Shown: in pieces, positions 55,316 to 64,000 of the stretch | How the letters are laid out: every line of letters starts with the position of its first letter | Numbering within the stretch: the stretch's first letter is position 1 | Assembly (NCBI RefSeq): GCF_900101965.1 | Contig: NZ_FNAP01000001.1 | Coordinates: 248,001-312,000, forward strand | Length of the DNA: 64,000 nucleotides | Direction of reading: 5' to 3' | Origin: Rhodospira trueperi | GTDB taxonomy: Bacteria > Pseudomonadota > Alphaproteobacteria > Rhodospirillales > Rhodospirillaceae | The notes under the pieces: model-generated | What the model was told of the DNA's origin: nothing | What the model saw: only the letters and a program-made list of their open reading frames with translations | The model's database searches: none | Program-made: the position numbers and the translations under genes

Positions 55316-58300
55316 ATGCCCAAACGCACAGACATTCAAAGCATTCTGGTGATCGGCGCCGGCCCCATCGTGATCGGGCAAGCCGTCGAGTTCGACTATT
55401 CGGGAGCCCAGGCCTGCAAGGCTCTGCGTTCGGAAGGCTACAGGGTGATCCTGGTCAACTCCAACCCGGCCACCATCATGACCGACCCGGAGGCGGCCGA
55501 CGCCACCTACATCGAGCCGATCACGACGGACATGGTGGAGCGGATCATCGCCAAGGAACGCCCGGACGCGCTGTTGCCCACGATGGGCGGACAGACCGGG
55601 CTGAACACGGCCATGGCCCTGGCCGAGGCGGGGGTGCTGGAGCGCTACGGCGTTGAAATGATCGGGGCGCGGTGTGACGTCATCGCCAAGGCGGAGGACC
55701 GCCTCAGGTTCCGCGAGGCCATGGACGCGATCGGTCTGGAAAGCCCCCGCAGTCACCTCGTCCACAACATTCAGGAAGCCGTCCAGGCCGTGGACGACAT
55801 CGGCTTGCCCGTGATCGTGCGGCCTTCGTTCACGCTGGGCGGACACGGCGGCGGCATCGCCTACAATCGTGAGGAATACGACCGAATCGTCGCGGCCGGT
55901 CTGGCCGCCTCGCCGGTGCAATCCGTGCTGGTCGAGGAATCGGTGCTGGGCTGGAAAGAGTTCGAGATGGAGGTGGTGCGCGATCGCGCCGACAACTGCA
56001 TCATCGTCTGTTCCATCGAGAACGTGGACCCGATGGGCGTTCACACCGGGGACTCGATCACCGTCGCGCCGGCCTTGACGCTGACCGACAAGGAATACCA
56101 GATCATGCGCGACGCCTCGATCGCCTGTCTGCGGGAGATCGGGGTCGAGACGGGCGGATCGAACGTCCAGTTTGCCGTCCACCCCGGAACCGGTCGGCTG
56201 GTGGTGATCGAGATGAACCCGCGGGTCTCGCGCTCGTCTGCGCTGGCCTCGAAGGCCACCGGCTTTCCCATCGCCAAGGTCGCGGCCAAGCTGGCGGTGG
56301 GCTACACGCTCGACGAACTGAGCAACGACATCACCGGGGTCACGCCGGCGTCGTTCGAGCCGACCATCGACTACGTGGTGACCAAGCTGCCCCGGTTCAC
56401 CTTCGAGAAATTCCCCGACACCGACCCCTTGCTGACGTCCTCCATGAAGTCGGTCGGCGAGGCCATGGCCATCGGGCGCACCTTCGCCGAGAGCCTGCAG
56501 AAGGGGCTGCGGTCCCTGGAGACCGGTCTCAGCGGGCTGGACGAGGTGGTCATTCCCGGGGCCGAGGGATCGGAGGGCAAGGACGCCATCCGCGCCGCCC
56601 TGGCCGAGGCCCGGCCGGATCGCATCCTGACCATCGCTCAGGCGTTCCGGCACGGCCTGTCGCTTGCCGACATTCAAGCCGCGAGCAACTACGATCCCTG
56701 GTTCCTGGAGCGGATCAAGGAGATCGTGGACGCCGAGGCGGAATTGCGCCGCGACGGTCTTCCCGGCAGTGCCTCCGCCATGATGCGGGTCAAGAAGCTC
56801 GGCTTCTCCGACGAACGGCTCAGCGCGCTCACCGGCAAGACGCTGACCGAGGTGACGTTCCGCCGTCAGGTGCTGAACGTGCATCCTGTCTACAAGCGGA
56901 TCGATACGTGCGCGGCGGAGTTCCCCTCGCGCACGCCCTACATGTACTCCTGCTATGAGGGCGACGGCATCGAACCGGCCGAATGCGAGGCCGATCCCAC
57001 CGACAAAACCAAGGTGGTGATCCTTGGTGGCGGACCGAACCGGATCGGGCAGGGGATCGAGTTCGATTACTGCTGTGTCCACGCCGCCTACGCGCTGTCG
57101 GAGGCCGGCTTCGAGACCATCATGATCAACTGCAACCCGGAGACGGTCTCCACGGATTACGACACGTCGGATCGCCTGTACTTCGAGCCCCTGACCGTCG
57201 AGGATGTGGTCGAGGCCGTCCGGCGCGAGCAGACGCGCGGAACGGTCCTGGGGGTGATTGTCCAGTTCGGCGGCCAGACGCCGCTGAAGTTGGCCCGGGC
57301 CCTGGAGGCCGTGAACATTCCCATTTTGGGCACCTCTCCGGATTCCATCGACCTCGCCGAAGACAGGAAGCGGTTCCAGGCCATGCTGGAGGACCTGGGC
57401 CTCAAGCAGCCGCGCAACGGCACCGCCACCTCGCTGGAGGAGGCGCGCGATATCGCCGCGCGTCTCGGCTATCCGGTGGTCATTCGGCCGTCCTACGTGT
57501 TGGGGGGACGGGCGATGCAGATCGTCTGGTCCGAGGATGGTCTTGAGGGCTACATGAAGAGCGCCGTCCTGGTCAGCGGTGACAGCCCGGTTCTGATCGA
57601 CGCCTACCTCGACGGCGCCATCGAGGTGGACGTGGATGCCGCCTGCGACGGCACGGACGTCTATGTGGCCGGCATCATGCAGCATATCGAGGAAGCCGGC
57701 GTGCATTCCGGCGACTCAGCCTGTGCGCTGCCGCCGTTCTCCATCGATGACAAGCTGATCGAGGAGATGAAGACGCAGACCCGGGCCCTGGCCCGCCGCC
57801 TGGGCGTGGTGGGGTTGATGAACATCCAGTTCGCGTTGAAGGACGACACGGTTTATCTGCTGGAGGTCAATCCGCGCGCCAGCCGCACCGTGCCCTTCGT
57901 CGCCAAGGCCACCGGCGTTCCCGTGGCCAAGATCGCGTCGCGGGTCATGGCGGGCGAGAAGCTGGCGGCGTTCGGGCTGTCGGAGCGTCCGCTCGGCCAT
58001 GTGGCGGTCAAGGAAGCCGTCTTCCCGTTCGCCCGCTTCCCCGGCGTGGACATCGTGCTGGGGCCGGAGATGAAATCCACCGGCGAGGTCATGGGGCTGG
58101 ACACGGACCTTGACCGTGCCTTCGCCAAGGCCCAGTTGGGGGCCGGATCGGCGCCGCCGATGGAGGGGACGGTATTCGTCTCCGTCCGCCACGAGGACAA
58201 GATGGCCATCGTCGAGGAAGCCCGCGCCCTGACCGACATGGGATTCCGCCTGCTGGCCACGCGCGGCACGGCGGACCATTTGGATTCTCTCGGCATTCCC

Positions 58301-58561
58301 GTCGAGGTCATCAACAAGGTCCGGGAGGGGCGGCCGCATTGCGTCGACGCCATGATCTCCGGTCAGATCCACATGGTCATCAACACCACGGCCGGGGCGC
58401 AGTCGCTGAAGGACAGCTTCGACATCCGCAGAACCGCCCTCATGCGCACCATTCCCCACTACACGACGCTTCAGGGCGCGCGCGCGGCGGTCAAGGCCAT
58501 TGCCGCCTTGAAACGGGAAAAGCTTGATGTAAAGCCTTTGCAATCCTATTTTCAGGATTGA
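55316..58561 (+). CDS. carB: Carbamoyl-phosphate synthase large subunit CarB
   Basis: Makes carbamoyl phosphate for arginine and pyrimidines (1081 residues). Two homologous halves are visible: [17 protein letters not shown] near the start and [17 protein letters not shown] near residue 570, each followed by an ATP-grasp domain ([17 protein letters not shown] and [16 protein letters not shown]). The C-terminal MGS-like allosteric domain ends with a NTTAG motif region. ATG 55316 is the family start ([16 protein letters not shown]). carA is elsewhere. greA follows after 132 bases, a common alphaproteobacterial order. Confidence 0.97.
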   Translation: MPKRTDIQSILVIGAGPIVIGQAVEFDYSGAQACKALRSEGYRVILVNSNPATIMTDPEAADATYIEPITTDMVERIIAKERPDALLPTMGGQTGLNTAMALAEAGVLERYGVEMIGARCDVIAKAEDRLRFREAMDAIGLESPRSHLVHNIQEAVQAVDDIGLPVIVRPSFTLGGHGGGIAYNREEYDRIVAAGLAASPVQSVLVEESVLGWKEFEMEVVRDRADNCIIVCSIENVDPMGVHTGDSITVAPALTLTDKEYQIMRDASIACLREIGVETGGSNVQFAVHPGTGRLVVIEMNPRVSRSSALASKATGFPIAKVAAKLAVGYTLDELSNDITGVTPASFEPTIDYVVTKLPRFTFEKFPDTDPLLTSSMKSVGEAMAIGRTFAESLQKGLRSLETGLSGLDEVVIPGAEGSEGKDAIRAALAEARPDRILTIAQAFRHGLSLADIQAASNYDPWFLERIKEIVDAEAELRRDGLPGSASAMMRVKKLGFSDERLSALTGKTLTEVTFRRQVLNVHPVYKRIDTCAAEFPSRTPYMYSCYEGDGIEPAECEADPTDKTKVVILGGGPNRIGQGIEFDYCCVHAAYALSEAGFETIMINCNPETVSTDYDTSDRLYFEPLTVEDVVEAVRREQTRGTVLGVIVQFGGQTPLKLARALEAVNIPILGTSPDSIDLAEDRKRFQAMLEDLGLKQPRNGTATSLEEARDIAARLGYPVVIRPSYVLGGRAMQIVWSEDGLEGYMKSAVLVSGDSPVLIDAYLDGAIEVDVDAACDGTDVYVAGIMQHIEEAGVHSGDSACALPPFSIDDKLIEEMKTQTRALARRLGVVGLMNIQFALKDDTVYLLEVNPRASRTVPFVAKATGVPVAKIASRVMAGEKLAAFGLSERPLGHVAVKEAVFPFARFPGVDIVLGPEMKSTGEVMGLDTDLDRAFAKAQLGAGSAPPMEGTVFVSVRHEDKMAIVEEARALTDMGFRLLATRGTADHLDSLGIPVEVINKVREGRPHCVDAMISGQIHMVINTTAGAQSLKDSFDIRRTALMRTIPHYTTLQGARAAVKAIAALKREKLDVKPLQSYFQD

Positions 58562-58693
58562 ACATCCCCCAGATCATGCCTTAGGTGGATCGCCCCCAAG
58601 GACGATACGCCTAAGGGTTGTTTGTGTCTTTCAAGGACCCGAAAGCGCCGGTGGGGTTGGCGCGTCGGGCCACAGAGCCGAGGGTTCCCGCCA

Positions 58694-59167
58694 ATGGAGA
58701 AAGTCCCCATGACCGCCGACGGGCTGAAGAGCCTGGAGGACGAGTTGAAGTCTCTGAAGAGCAAAGATCGCCCGGCGGTGATCCGCGCGATCTCCGAGGC
58801 GCGGGAGCATGGCGACCTGTCCGAGAACGCGGAATACCATGCCGCCCGCGAACGCCAGAGCTTTATCGAGGGGCGCATCAAGGAACTGGAGGACATCATC
58901 TCCCGGGCCGATGTGATTGACGTGTCGAAACTCTCTGGCGACACCGTGCGCTTCGGCGCCACCGTCACGGTCGCCGACGAGGACACCGACGAGGAGCAGA
59001 CCTACCAGATCGTCGGCGTGCACGAGGCCGACCTGAAGGCCGGGCGCATCTCCATCAGCTCGCCCATTGCCCGGGCGCTGATCGGGAAGTCCGTCGGCGA
59101 CACCGTCGAGGTCAAGGCCCCCGGCGGCAGCAAGTTCTATGAGGTCGTCAAGATCGCGTTCGGGTGA
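58694..59167 (+). CDS. greA: Transcription elongation factor GreA
   Basis: Rescues backtracked RNA polymerase (157 residues). [21 protein letters not shown], the coiled-coil tip region [21 protein letters not shown] with the acidic D-x-x-E pattern, and the C-terminal [22 protein letters not shown] identify it. The upstream 132 bases contain a short inverted repeat CTTAGG...CCTAAG (58581-58615), possibly part of the carB terminator or greA leader. Its stop lies within the remnant of a leftward VOC gene. Confidence 0.96.
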   Translation: MEKVPMTADGLKSLEDELKSLKSKDRPAVIRAISEAREHGDLSENAEYHAARERQSFIEGRIKELEDIISRADVIDVSKLSGDTVRFGATVTVADEDTDEEQTYQIVGVHEADLKAGRISISSPIARALIGKSVGDTVEVKAPGGSKFYEVVKIAFG

Positions 59168-59246
59168 CGATGGCCGCGCCGGTTTCCAGAGAGCTCGCCA
59201 CCACCGTGATGTGGTCGAATGCGGGGACCGGAGGCAGGTGGTGCAT
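59148..59246 (-). pseudogene. Truncated VOC/glyoxalase-like gene remnant
   Basis: An ATG at 59246, nine bases after the dehalogenase stop, opens 32 codons. The first ~25 residues (PVPAFDHITVVASSLETGAA) look like the N-terminal strand-helix of glyoxalase-like (VOC) proteins, whose full length is usually 120-290 residues. The reading then runs antisense into the end of greA and stops. The rest of the gene seems to have been lost by a rearrangement at about 59168. The match is short, so this is tentative. Confidence 0.42.
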
Positions 59247-59254
59247 GGGACGCC

Positions 59255-60169
59255 TCAGGCGGGGACAGCCAGGAACGTGGTGAGAGCGTCGAGCACGGCA
59301 TCCGGGGCTTCCTCGGGAATGAAATGGCCGCTCGGCATGGGGGCGAAGGTCGGGTCCCGGCACCACTTCGCCCAAACGGACGGAACATCGAAATGGCGGC
59401 CGATCACGCCGTGCTCGCCCCACAGGACGAGCGTGGGGCAGGCGATGGAGCGGCCCGCCTTGCGATCCGCGCGGTCGTGCCGGCAATCGATCGAGAGACC
59501 CGCGCGGAAGCACGCGCACATGGCGGCGATGGCCTGCGGGGTCGTGGACGCGGCGATGTAGGCGTCGAAGACCTCGGCGTCGTACGGCGGGTGCTCGTTC
59601 GACAGGCCCAGGAGAATGTGACTCATGAACGCCTCGGCGGCGCCGGCGATGAGCCGTTCGGGCAGGGGCGGCGGCTGTGTCAGGAAGAAGAAGTAGAAAT
59701 AGTCCTGGGCCACGGCGGACGTCGCGGTCTCGTAGAAATCCAGCGCCGGGATGATGTCCATCACGGCCAGCCGGGTGACGGTCTCGGGGTGATCCAGGGC
59801 CAGCCGGTGGGCGACCCGGGCGCCGCGGTCGTGCCCCACCAGCGCGAACGCCGGAAACCCGAGCGACCGCATGACGCCCAACTGTTCGGCGCCCATCGCC
59901 CGCTTGGCATAGGCGGCGCCGTCGGGGGGTGAGGCAGGCTTGTGCGTTTCGCCCCGTCCACGGATGTCCGTCAGGACGACGGTGTGCGTCTCGGCGAGCC
60001 GCGGGGCGATCCGGTGCCAGCACAGGTGAGTCTGCGGGTCCCCGTGCAGCATCAGCAGCGGCGGTCCGTCGCCGCCGATCAGGGCCAGCACGTCTTGCCC
60101 CGCGACGGTCACGAACCGCCGTTCGAAACCGGGTAGGTGTTTGCGGTCCAGATCCTCAAAGCGTGTCAC
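59255..60169 (-). CDS. Alpha/beta hydrolase, haloacetate dehalogenase-like
   Basis: A 304-residue alpha/beta hydrolase of the fluoroacetate/haloacetate dehalogenase group. The oxyanion region is LLMLHGDPQTHLCWHRI, where the usual wording is LHGFPQT, so a Phe to Asp change is seen. DIRGRGETHKP follows. The nucleophile elbow is VGHDRGARVAHRLALDHPE, with an Asp nucleophile (not Ser) and the DRxxR carboxylate-binding pattern. The His is in SGHFIPEEAP (near residue 278). The GTG at 60169 overlaps the arsR stop by 14 bases. An epoxide-hydrolase-like activity is an alternative. Confidence 0.82.
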   Translation of the reverse strand: MTRFEDLDRKHLPGFERRFVTVAGQDVLALIGGDGPPLLMLHGDPQTHLCWHRIAPRLAETHTVVLTDIRGRGETHKPASPPDGAAYAKRAMGAEQLGVMRSLGFPAFALVGHDRGARVAHRLALDHPETVTRLAVMDIIPALDFYETATSAVAQDYFYFFFLTQPPPLPERLIAGAAEAFMSHILLGLSNEHPPYDAEVFDAYIAASTTPQAIAAMCACFRAGLSIDCRHDRADRKAGRSIACPTLVLWGEHGVIGRHFDVPSVWAKWCRDPTFAPMPSGHFIPEEAPDAVLDALTTFLAVPA

Positions 60170-60461
60170 GGAGCCAATCCTTGTAGTCGGAGAGCGCGGC
60201 CTCGTCGCGGGCAAAGAAGGACCAGCGCCCGATTTTCCGGACCCGCAGGAACCCGGCGCGCCGCAGGATCTCCAGATGCCGGCTGACGGTCGGCTGGCTC
60301 ATGCCGAGCTTGGCCGTCAGCAGCGTCACGCAGACGCCGATTTCGGCCGGATCGCCCGTGACCTGATGGGAGAAATGGGCGGCCGGGTCCTTCAGCCAGC
60401 CCAGGATCAGGAGACGGACATCGCTGGCCAGGGCCTTGGCTTGTTCGACGCGATCGATCAT
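60156..60461 (-). CDS. ArsR-family transcriptional regulator
   Basis: A winged-helix repressor of about 101 residues. EQAKALASDVRLLILGWLKDP, LTAKLGMSQPTVSRHLEILRRAGFLRVRKIGRWSFFARDE is the ArsR fold, spread over residues 5-90. No metal-binding Cys pair (ELCVCDL type) is seen, so it likely senses an organic ligand. ATG 60461 was preferred to 60473 because a candidate operator covers 60473. It is translated with the dehalogenase-like gene it probably controls. Confidence 0.85.
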   Translation of the reverse strand: MIDRVEQAKALASDVRLLILGWLKDPAAHFSHQVTGDPAEIGVCVTLLTAKLGMSQPTVSRHLEILRRAGFLRVRKIGRWSFFARDEAALSDYKDWLRDTL

Positions 60462-60470
60462 GCCGCTTAA

Positions 60471-60492
60471 CATATAGAGAAATAGCTATGTG
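60471..60492. promoter_or_regulatory. Candidate ArsR operator
   Basis: An imperfect dyad CATATAG - 8 bases - CTATGTG (one mismatch, matching CAYATAG and its complement) lies immediately before the arsR start, in an AT-rich patch. ArsR-type repressors commonly bind such short dyads at their own promoters. Binding is not shown. Confidence 0.45.
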
Positions 60493-60601
60493 TCAATATG
60501 TGGCCGGTGCGGGCCGTCAGTGCCTTGCGGGGCGGCGCGGGGCCGGCTAACGTGCGCCCCGTCGCTTCGCGACGTCCCGTCCGATCTCCCTCCCGTCCTG
60601 A

Positions 60602-61816
<1,215 letters not shown>

Positions 61817-61862
61817 CGACACAGGCAAGCGATGCGATGCCGGCGGTGCTGCGGGCTGCGGA

Positions 61863-62267
61863 TCAGTCGCAGCGCAGCATCGACGCGTCGTGGACGAATT
61901 GCGCCAGAGGCACCGGCAGGGGCTCGGTTCCGGCGTACTCGATCACGACGACGCCGCGATGCTCATCGGCATTGAAGCGCAGGACCGGTTTCCGTTGCAG
62001 TTCGATCTCGGGGAAGGCCCAGACCTCGATGCCCTGATACCGGGCGCCGCCGGCACAGGTGAGGCACACATCCCAATCGCTCAGGGTCAGGACGTGTCCA
62101 CCATATTCGAAGGTGGCGCCGGTCTCGTCGACAAGCATGCGGTAGCTCTGGCTGCACAGGCCGTTCGGCGCATACGATCCGTGGAGATCCGACGGCAAGG
62201 GGTCGGCCGAAGCCGCTGAAGCGGCGCAAACAAGAGACAGGGCGAGCAGGGCTCCGAAAGGTCTCAT
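61863..62267 (-). CDS. Small secreted protein of unknown family
   Basis: A 134-residue protein with a signal peptide (MRPFGALLALSLVCAASAASA, cleavage before DPLPSD). The mature ~113 residues hold four cysteines (NGLCSQSYRML, DVCLTCAGG, MLRCD), suggesting two disulfides, and a beta-rich pattern (ATFEYGGHVLTLSDWD, VVVIEYAGTEP). I do not recognise the domain. The chosen ATG 62267 gives a canonical signal; the frame is open for 47 codons further upstream. Convergent with the aminotransferase gene. Confidence 0.68.
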   Translation of the reverse strand: MRPFGALLALSLVCAASAASADPLPSDLHGSYAPNGLCSQSYRMLVDETGATFEYGGHVLTLSDWDVCLTCAGGARYQGIEVWAFPEIELQRKPVLRFNADEHRGVVVIEYAGTEPLPVPLAQFVHDASMLRCD

Positions 62268-62507
62268 GGCAAGCGTCCTGACTGTGTGTGGTGGCATGCG
62301 TTCGAGGCGCCCAAGGGCGGCCAGCGCCCCGATAGACGGTCTCTTAATCCCTAAAACCGGGTCGGAAGGGTAGCCGAACAGGCTTGGTTGTGGAACCCTG
62401 AACGGCAATTCGGCTTGAATGGCCGGACCGGGCAGATCGTTGACCGGAAGGCATTCGCCGGTGGGCGAGAGGAGAGAGCGGCGCCAGCTGTGTTTCCGCC
62501 GCCCGCC

Positions 62508-62846
62508 CTACGGGGCATGCCGGTGGAACGGATTCCGGATGCGCAGCCGATCCTTGATGACGCCGCCGTCCTGCATGTCCTTGGACCATAGAACATCGCA
62601 CCCGGCCTCAAGGGCGGACGCGACGATCATGGCGTCGTAGAGGGAAAAGCCATGATCCTCGGCGAGCGCCAATCCCGCGATATGGATGTCTTCGGTGAGC
62701 GCGTGGACCGGAAGGATTGCTCGGATCGCAGCGAGGAAGTCACGTAAGTCGGCCCAAGACAGCCGCATCTTGCGGCGACCGACGGCGGCTATCTCGTTGA
62801 GGACCTGGACACTGATGATGGCGTTGCCGTCGCGCCGAAGGCGCAA
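62508..62846 (-). pseudogene. 5'-truncated PIN-domain (VapC-like) gene between palindromic repeats
   Basis: About 110 codons matching the C-terminal three quarters of a VapC-type PIN RNase: ISVQVLNEIAAVGRRKMRLSW, then FSLYDAMIVASALEAGCDVLWSKDMQDGG. The N-terminal strand with the first catalytic Asp (D-T-N) is missing; the frame begins only at a TTG and has a stop just upstream. In its place is a palindromic repeat (GCGCC-TTC-GGCGC, then the element at 62868-62901). The TAG stop (62508-62510) lies in a GTAGGGCGG string like that of the upstream repeat. No antitoxin gene is seen. Probably dead. Confidence 0.62.
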
Positions 62847-62865
62847 CCCGCCGCATCACCGCCAC

Positions 62866-62907
62866 GCGGCGGATTGCCCCGCTTCGCGGGTCGAATCCGC
62901 CCTACCT
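62866..62907. repeat. REP-like palindrome upstream of the truncated PIN gene
   Basis: GGCGGATT (62868-62875) and AATCCGCC (62894-62901) are exact inverted repeats around a GC-rich inner hairpin (CCCGC-TTC-GCGGG). On the minus strand the element begins GTAGGGCGG, the same string that carries the stop codon of the PIN fragment at 62508. Looks like a dispersed REP-type element. Confidence 0.65.
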
Positions 62908-63007
62908 TCATAAAAGATGGCGGGTCGTTCCGCCACAAGGCAAACGCCCCCCCCGCGTCTTTGCGACCACACACCCTTTCACCCGATTGCCCTGGCCTGA
63001 ATGCGGC

Positions 63008-63652
63008 CTACCCAACCACCCGGCACACCCACAACACCCCGTCGGTCCACCATTTTTCCAGCAGGTCGCGGTCCAGGCCCCAGCGGGTCTTCACGGCCAT
63101 CCAGGCGCGCGTATAGGCGCACCAGCGGGTCGGGTCGCTTGGCATCCAGGCCAGCGGATCTCCGTCGGCCTTGGAGCGGTTGGCGCCCGCGCGCACCGGC
63201 AACAGGGTCAGCGGCGAGGACAGATCGTTGGCGAAGGCCCGCCGCCGTTCCGCCGACCATTCGTCGGCGCCCGAACGATGCGCCTCCGCCAGCGGCACCA
63301 AGTGGTCGATGTCCAGCGCCGACGGATCGGTGAACACGCGGCCGGAGTAGGGGTCGATCCAGCGCCCGGTCTCCACCCGACAACCGTCGAACGACAGCCG
63401 CACGGGGACGACGCTGTCCCGCGCCAGGACCTCCTGCCGCGTATCCCGGCAGTCGGCGTCGGCGTCGATCCAGTGTTCGTAAAGGGATCGGCTGTAAGGC
63501 TGCTTCACCGGATAGAAAAAGTCCGACTGGCGCAGCCCCCACACGCCGGACAGCGCCACCGCCGCCAGCATCAGCAGCCGCGCCCGACCCGGCCAGCGCC
63601 GGGGGCGCGGGCGGGGTCGGGGGGCCGGGCGTTGCTTGGCCTTGCGCGTCAC
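63008..63652 (-). CDS. Membrane-anchored or secreted HNH endonuclease-like protein
   Basis: A 214-residue protein. A basic, Arg/Pro-rich start (PRPRPRPRRWPGRARL) is followed by one hydrophobic segment (LLMLAAVALSGVWGL, residues ~26-40), giving a signal anchor. The HNH core of the DUF1524/GmrSD-C type reads IDHLVPLAEAHRSGADEWS, FANDL and LLPVRAGANRSKADGDPLAWMP. Such exported nucleases may degrade extracellular DNA; this is inferred. The start is GTG 63652 with TGAGG upstream. Confidence 0.8.
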   Translation of the reverse strand: MTRKAKQRPAPRPRPRPRRWPGRARLLMLAAVALSGVWGLRQSDFFYPVKQPYSRSLYEHWIDADADCRDTRQEVLARDSVVPVRLSFDGCRVETGRWIDPYSGRVFTDPSALDIDHLVPLAEAHRSGADEWSAERRRAFANDLSSPLTLLPVRAGANRSKADGDPLAWMPSDPTRWCAYTRAWMAVKTRWGLDRDLLEKWWTDGVLWVCRVVG

Positions 63653-63699
63653 GTTGCCTCAGGCGCGCGGCCGGCGGGGAGGAGAGGCGGGAACCGGTC

Positions 63700-64000
63700 T
63701 CACTCCGGCACCTTGCCCTGCACGCCTTCGACGAACCAGTCCATGGACAACAGGGCCGCGTCGGACGGCACCTCGCCCTCGGGAATCACCACCTCGCCGG
63801 CCTGGTTCTTCAGCGGTCCGGCCAGCGGGTGCAGCTCGCCGGCCATGATGGCCTTGCGGGCGGTCTCGGCGGCCTCGATCACCTCGGCCGGCATCACATC
63901 GTTATAGTCGGTGATGTGAACCATGCCGCTCGACAGTCCGCCCCAGGTGTCGGTGCTCTCCCAGGTGCCGTCCATCACCGCCCGGGTGCGTTCGATGTAG
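63700..64000 (-). CDS. BMP-family ABC transporter substrate-binding protein, C-terminal end
   Basis: The last 99 codons of a periplasmic basic-membrane-protein (BMP/PnrA-like) binding protein; the rest lies beyond the window end. The frame reads RTRAVMDGTWESTDTWGGLSSGMV, then IMAGELHPLAGPLKNQ and MDWFVEGVQGKVPE, the typical C-terminus. Members bind purine nucleosides or related compounds. The transporter's ATPase and permease genes are not in the window. Confidence 0.88.
   Translation of the reverse strand, partial: YIERTRAVMDGTWESTDTWGGLSSGMVHITDYNDVMPAEVIEAAETARKAIMAGELHPLAGPLKNQAGEVVIPEGEVPSDAALLSMDWFVEGVQGKVPE

Noticed and set aside
62881-62905. GGTCGAATCC string reminiscent of a tRNA T-arm
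   Set aside because: No acceptor or anticodon stem can be drawn around it; it belongs to the REP-like palindrome.

Overview
The window is a GC-rich bacterial chromosome segment that reads as an alphaproteobacterium, most likely a salt-adapted purple non-sulfur-type member of Rhodospirillales. This is an inference from gene content: the bamE / bc1-chaperone / DUF177-rpmF-plsX-fabH-ihfA-merR order typical of alphaproteobacteria, a class I PHB synthase, a menaquinol/rhodoquinol-type fumarate reductase (frdABCD, as in Rhodospirillum rubrum), UbiD, and genes for three osmotic or storage systems (ectoine, trehalose, glycogen). Coding density is high and many genes overlap by 1-14 bases. No rRNA, tRNA, CRISPR array, transposase or phage gene was seen.

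Layout. 1-1021: 5' part of glgB, leftward. 1366-1692: DUF2934 protein. 2099-8349: rightward SUF iron-sulfur operon (Rrf2-type regulator, sufB, C, D, S, sufT, sufA). 8371-8543: palindromic repeats bracketing 13 copies of AACCCC. 8539-13838: leftward threonine aldolase, pmbA/tldE, an AT-richer sulfotransferase-like gene, ubiD and a small unknown protein. 14018-20416: leftward treY and frdABCD. 20655-20897: orphan HicB-like gene. 21518-23943: ectABC, followed by a FecR-domain protein and a lipoprotein. 25349-30393: leftward paaK, a HEPN/MNT pair and uvrA. 30673-34049: rightward branched-chain-type ABC transporter livGFHM without a binding protein. 34053-39549: the conserved bamE to merR block. 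39585-42494: methyltransferase, small secreted protein and phaC, leftward. 42810-44401: OmpA-type lipoprotein and a Phe/Pro-rich protein. 44858-51406: a five-gene trehalose operon (beta-phosphoglucomutase, otsB, GH65 phosphorylase, otsA, glucokinase). 51506-55119: fused APH/AAA kinase, a second copy of the small unknown protein, and glmM. 55316-59167: carB and greA. 59148-60461: an ArsR-controlled dehalogenase-type hydrolase with a truncated VOC remnant. 60614-64000: aspartate aminotransferase, a secreted protein, a 5'-truncated PIN gene between palindromic repeats, an HNH nuclease-like protein and the 3' end of a BMP-family binding protein.

How the genes fit together. Ectoine (ectABC) and trehalose (otsAB, plus TreY acting on glucan made with GlgB) point to osmoadaptation. 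The otsAB/GH65/beta-PGM/glucokinase operon can in principle both make trehalose and return it to glucose-6-phosphate. FrdABCD, UbiD (quinone synthesis) and the bc1 chaperone belong to respiratory and redox balance. PhaC and GlgB are storage functions.

The most unusual features are: the TTGGGG/AACCCC array; the recurring placement of TAG stop codons inside palindromic repeats at gene ends; the trehalose operon, whose first three genes follow the domain order of the mycobacterial OtsB1 fusion as I recall it; a pair of small uncharacterised paralogues; and several gene remnants.
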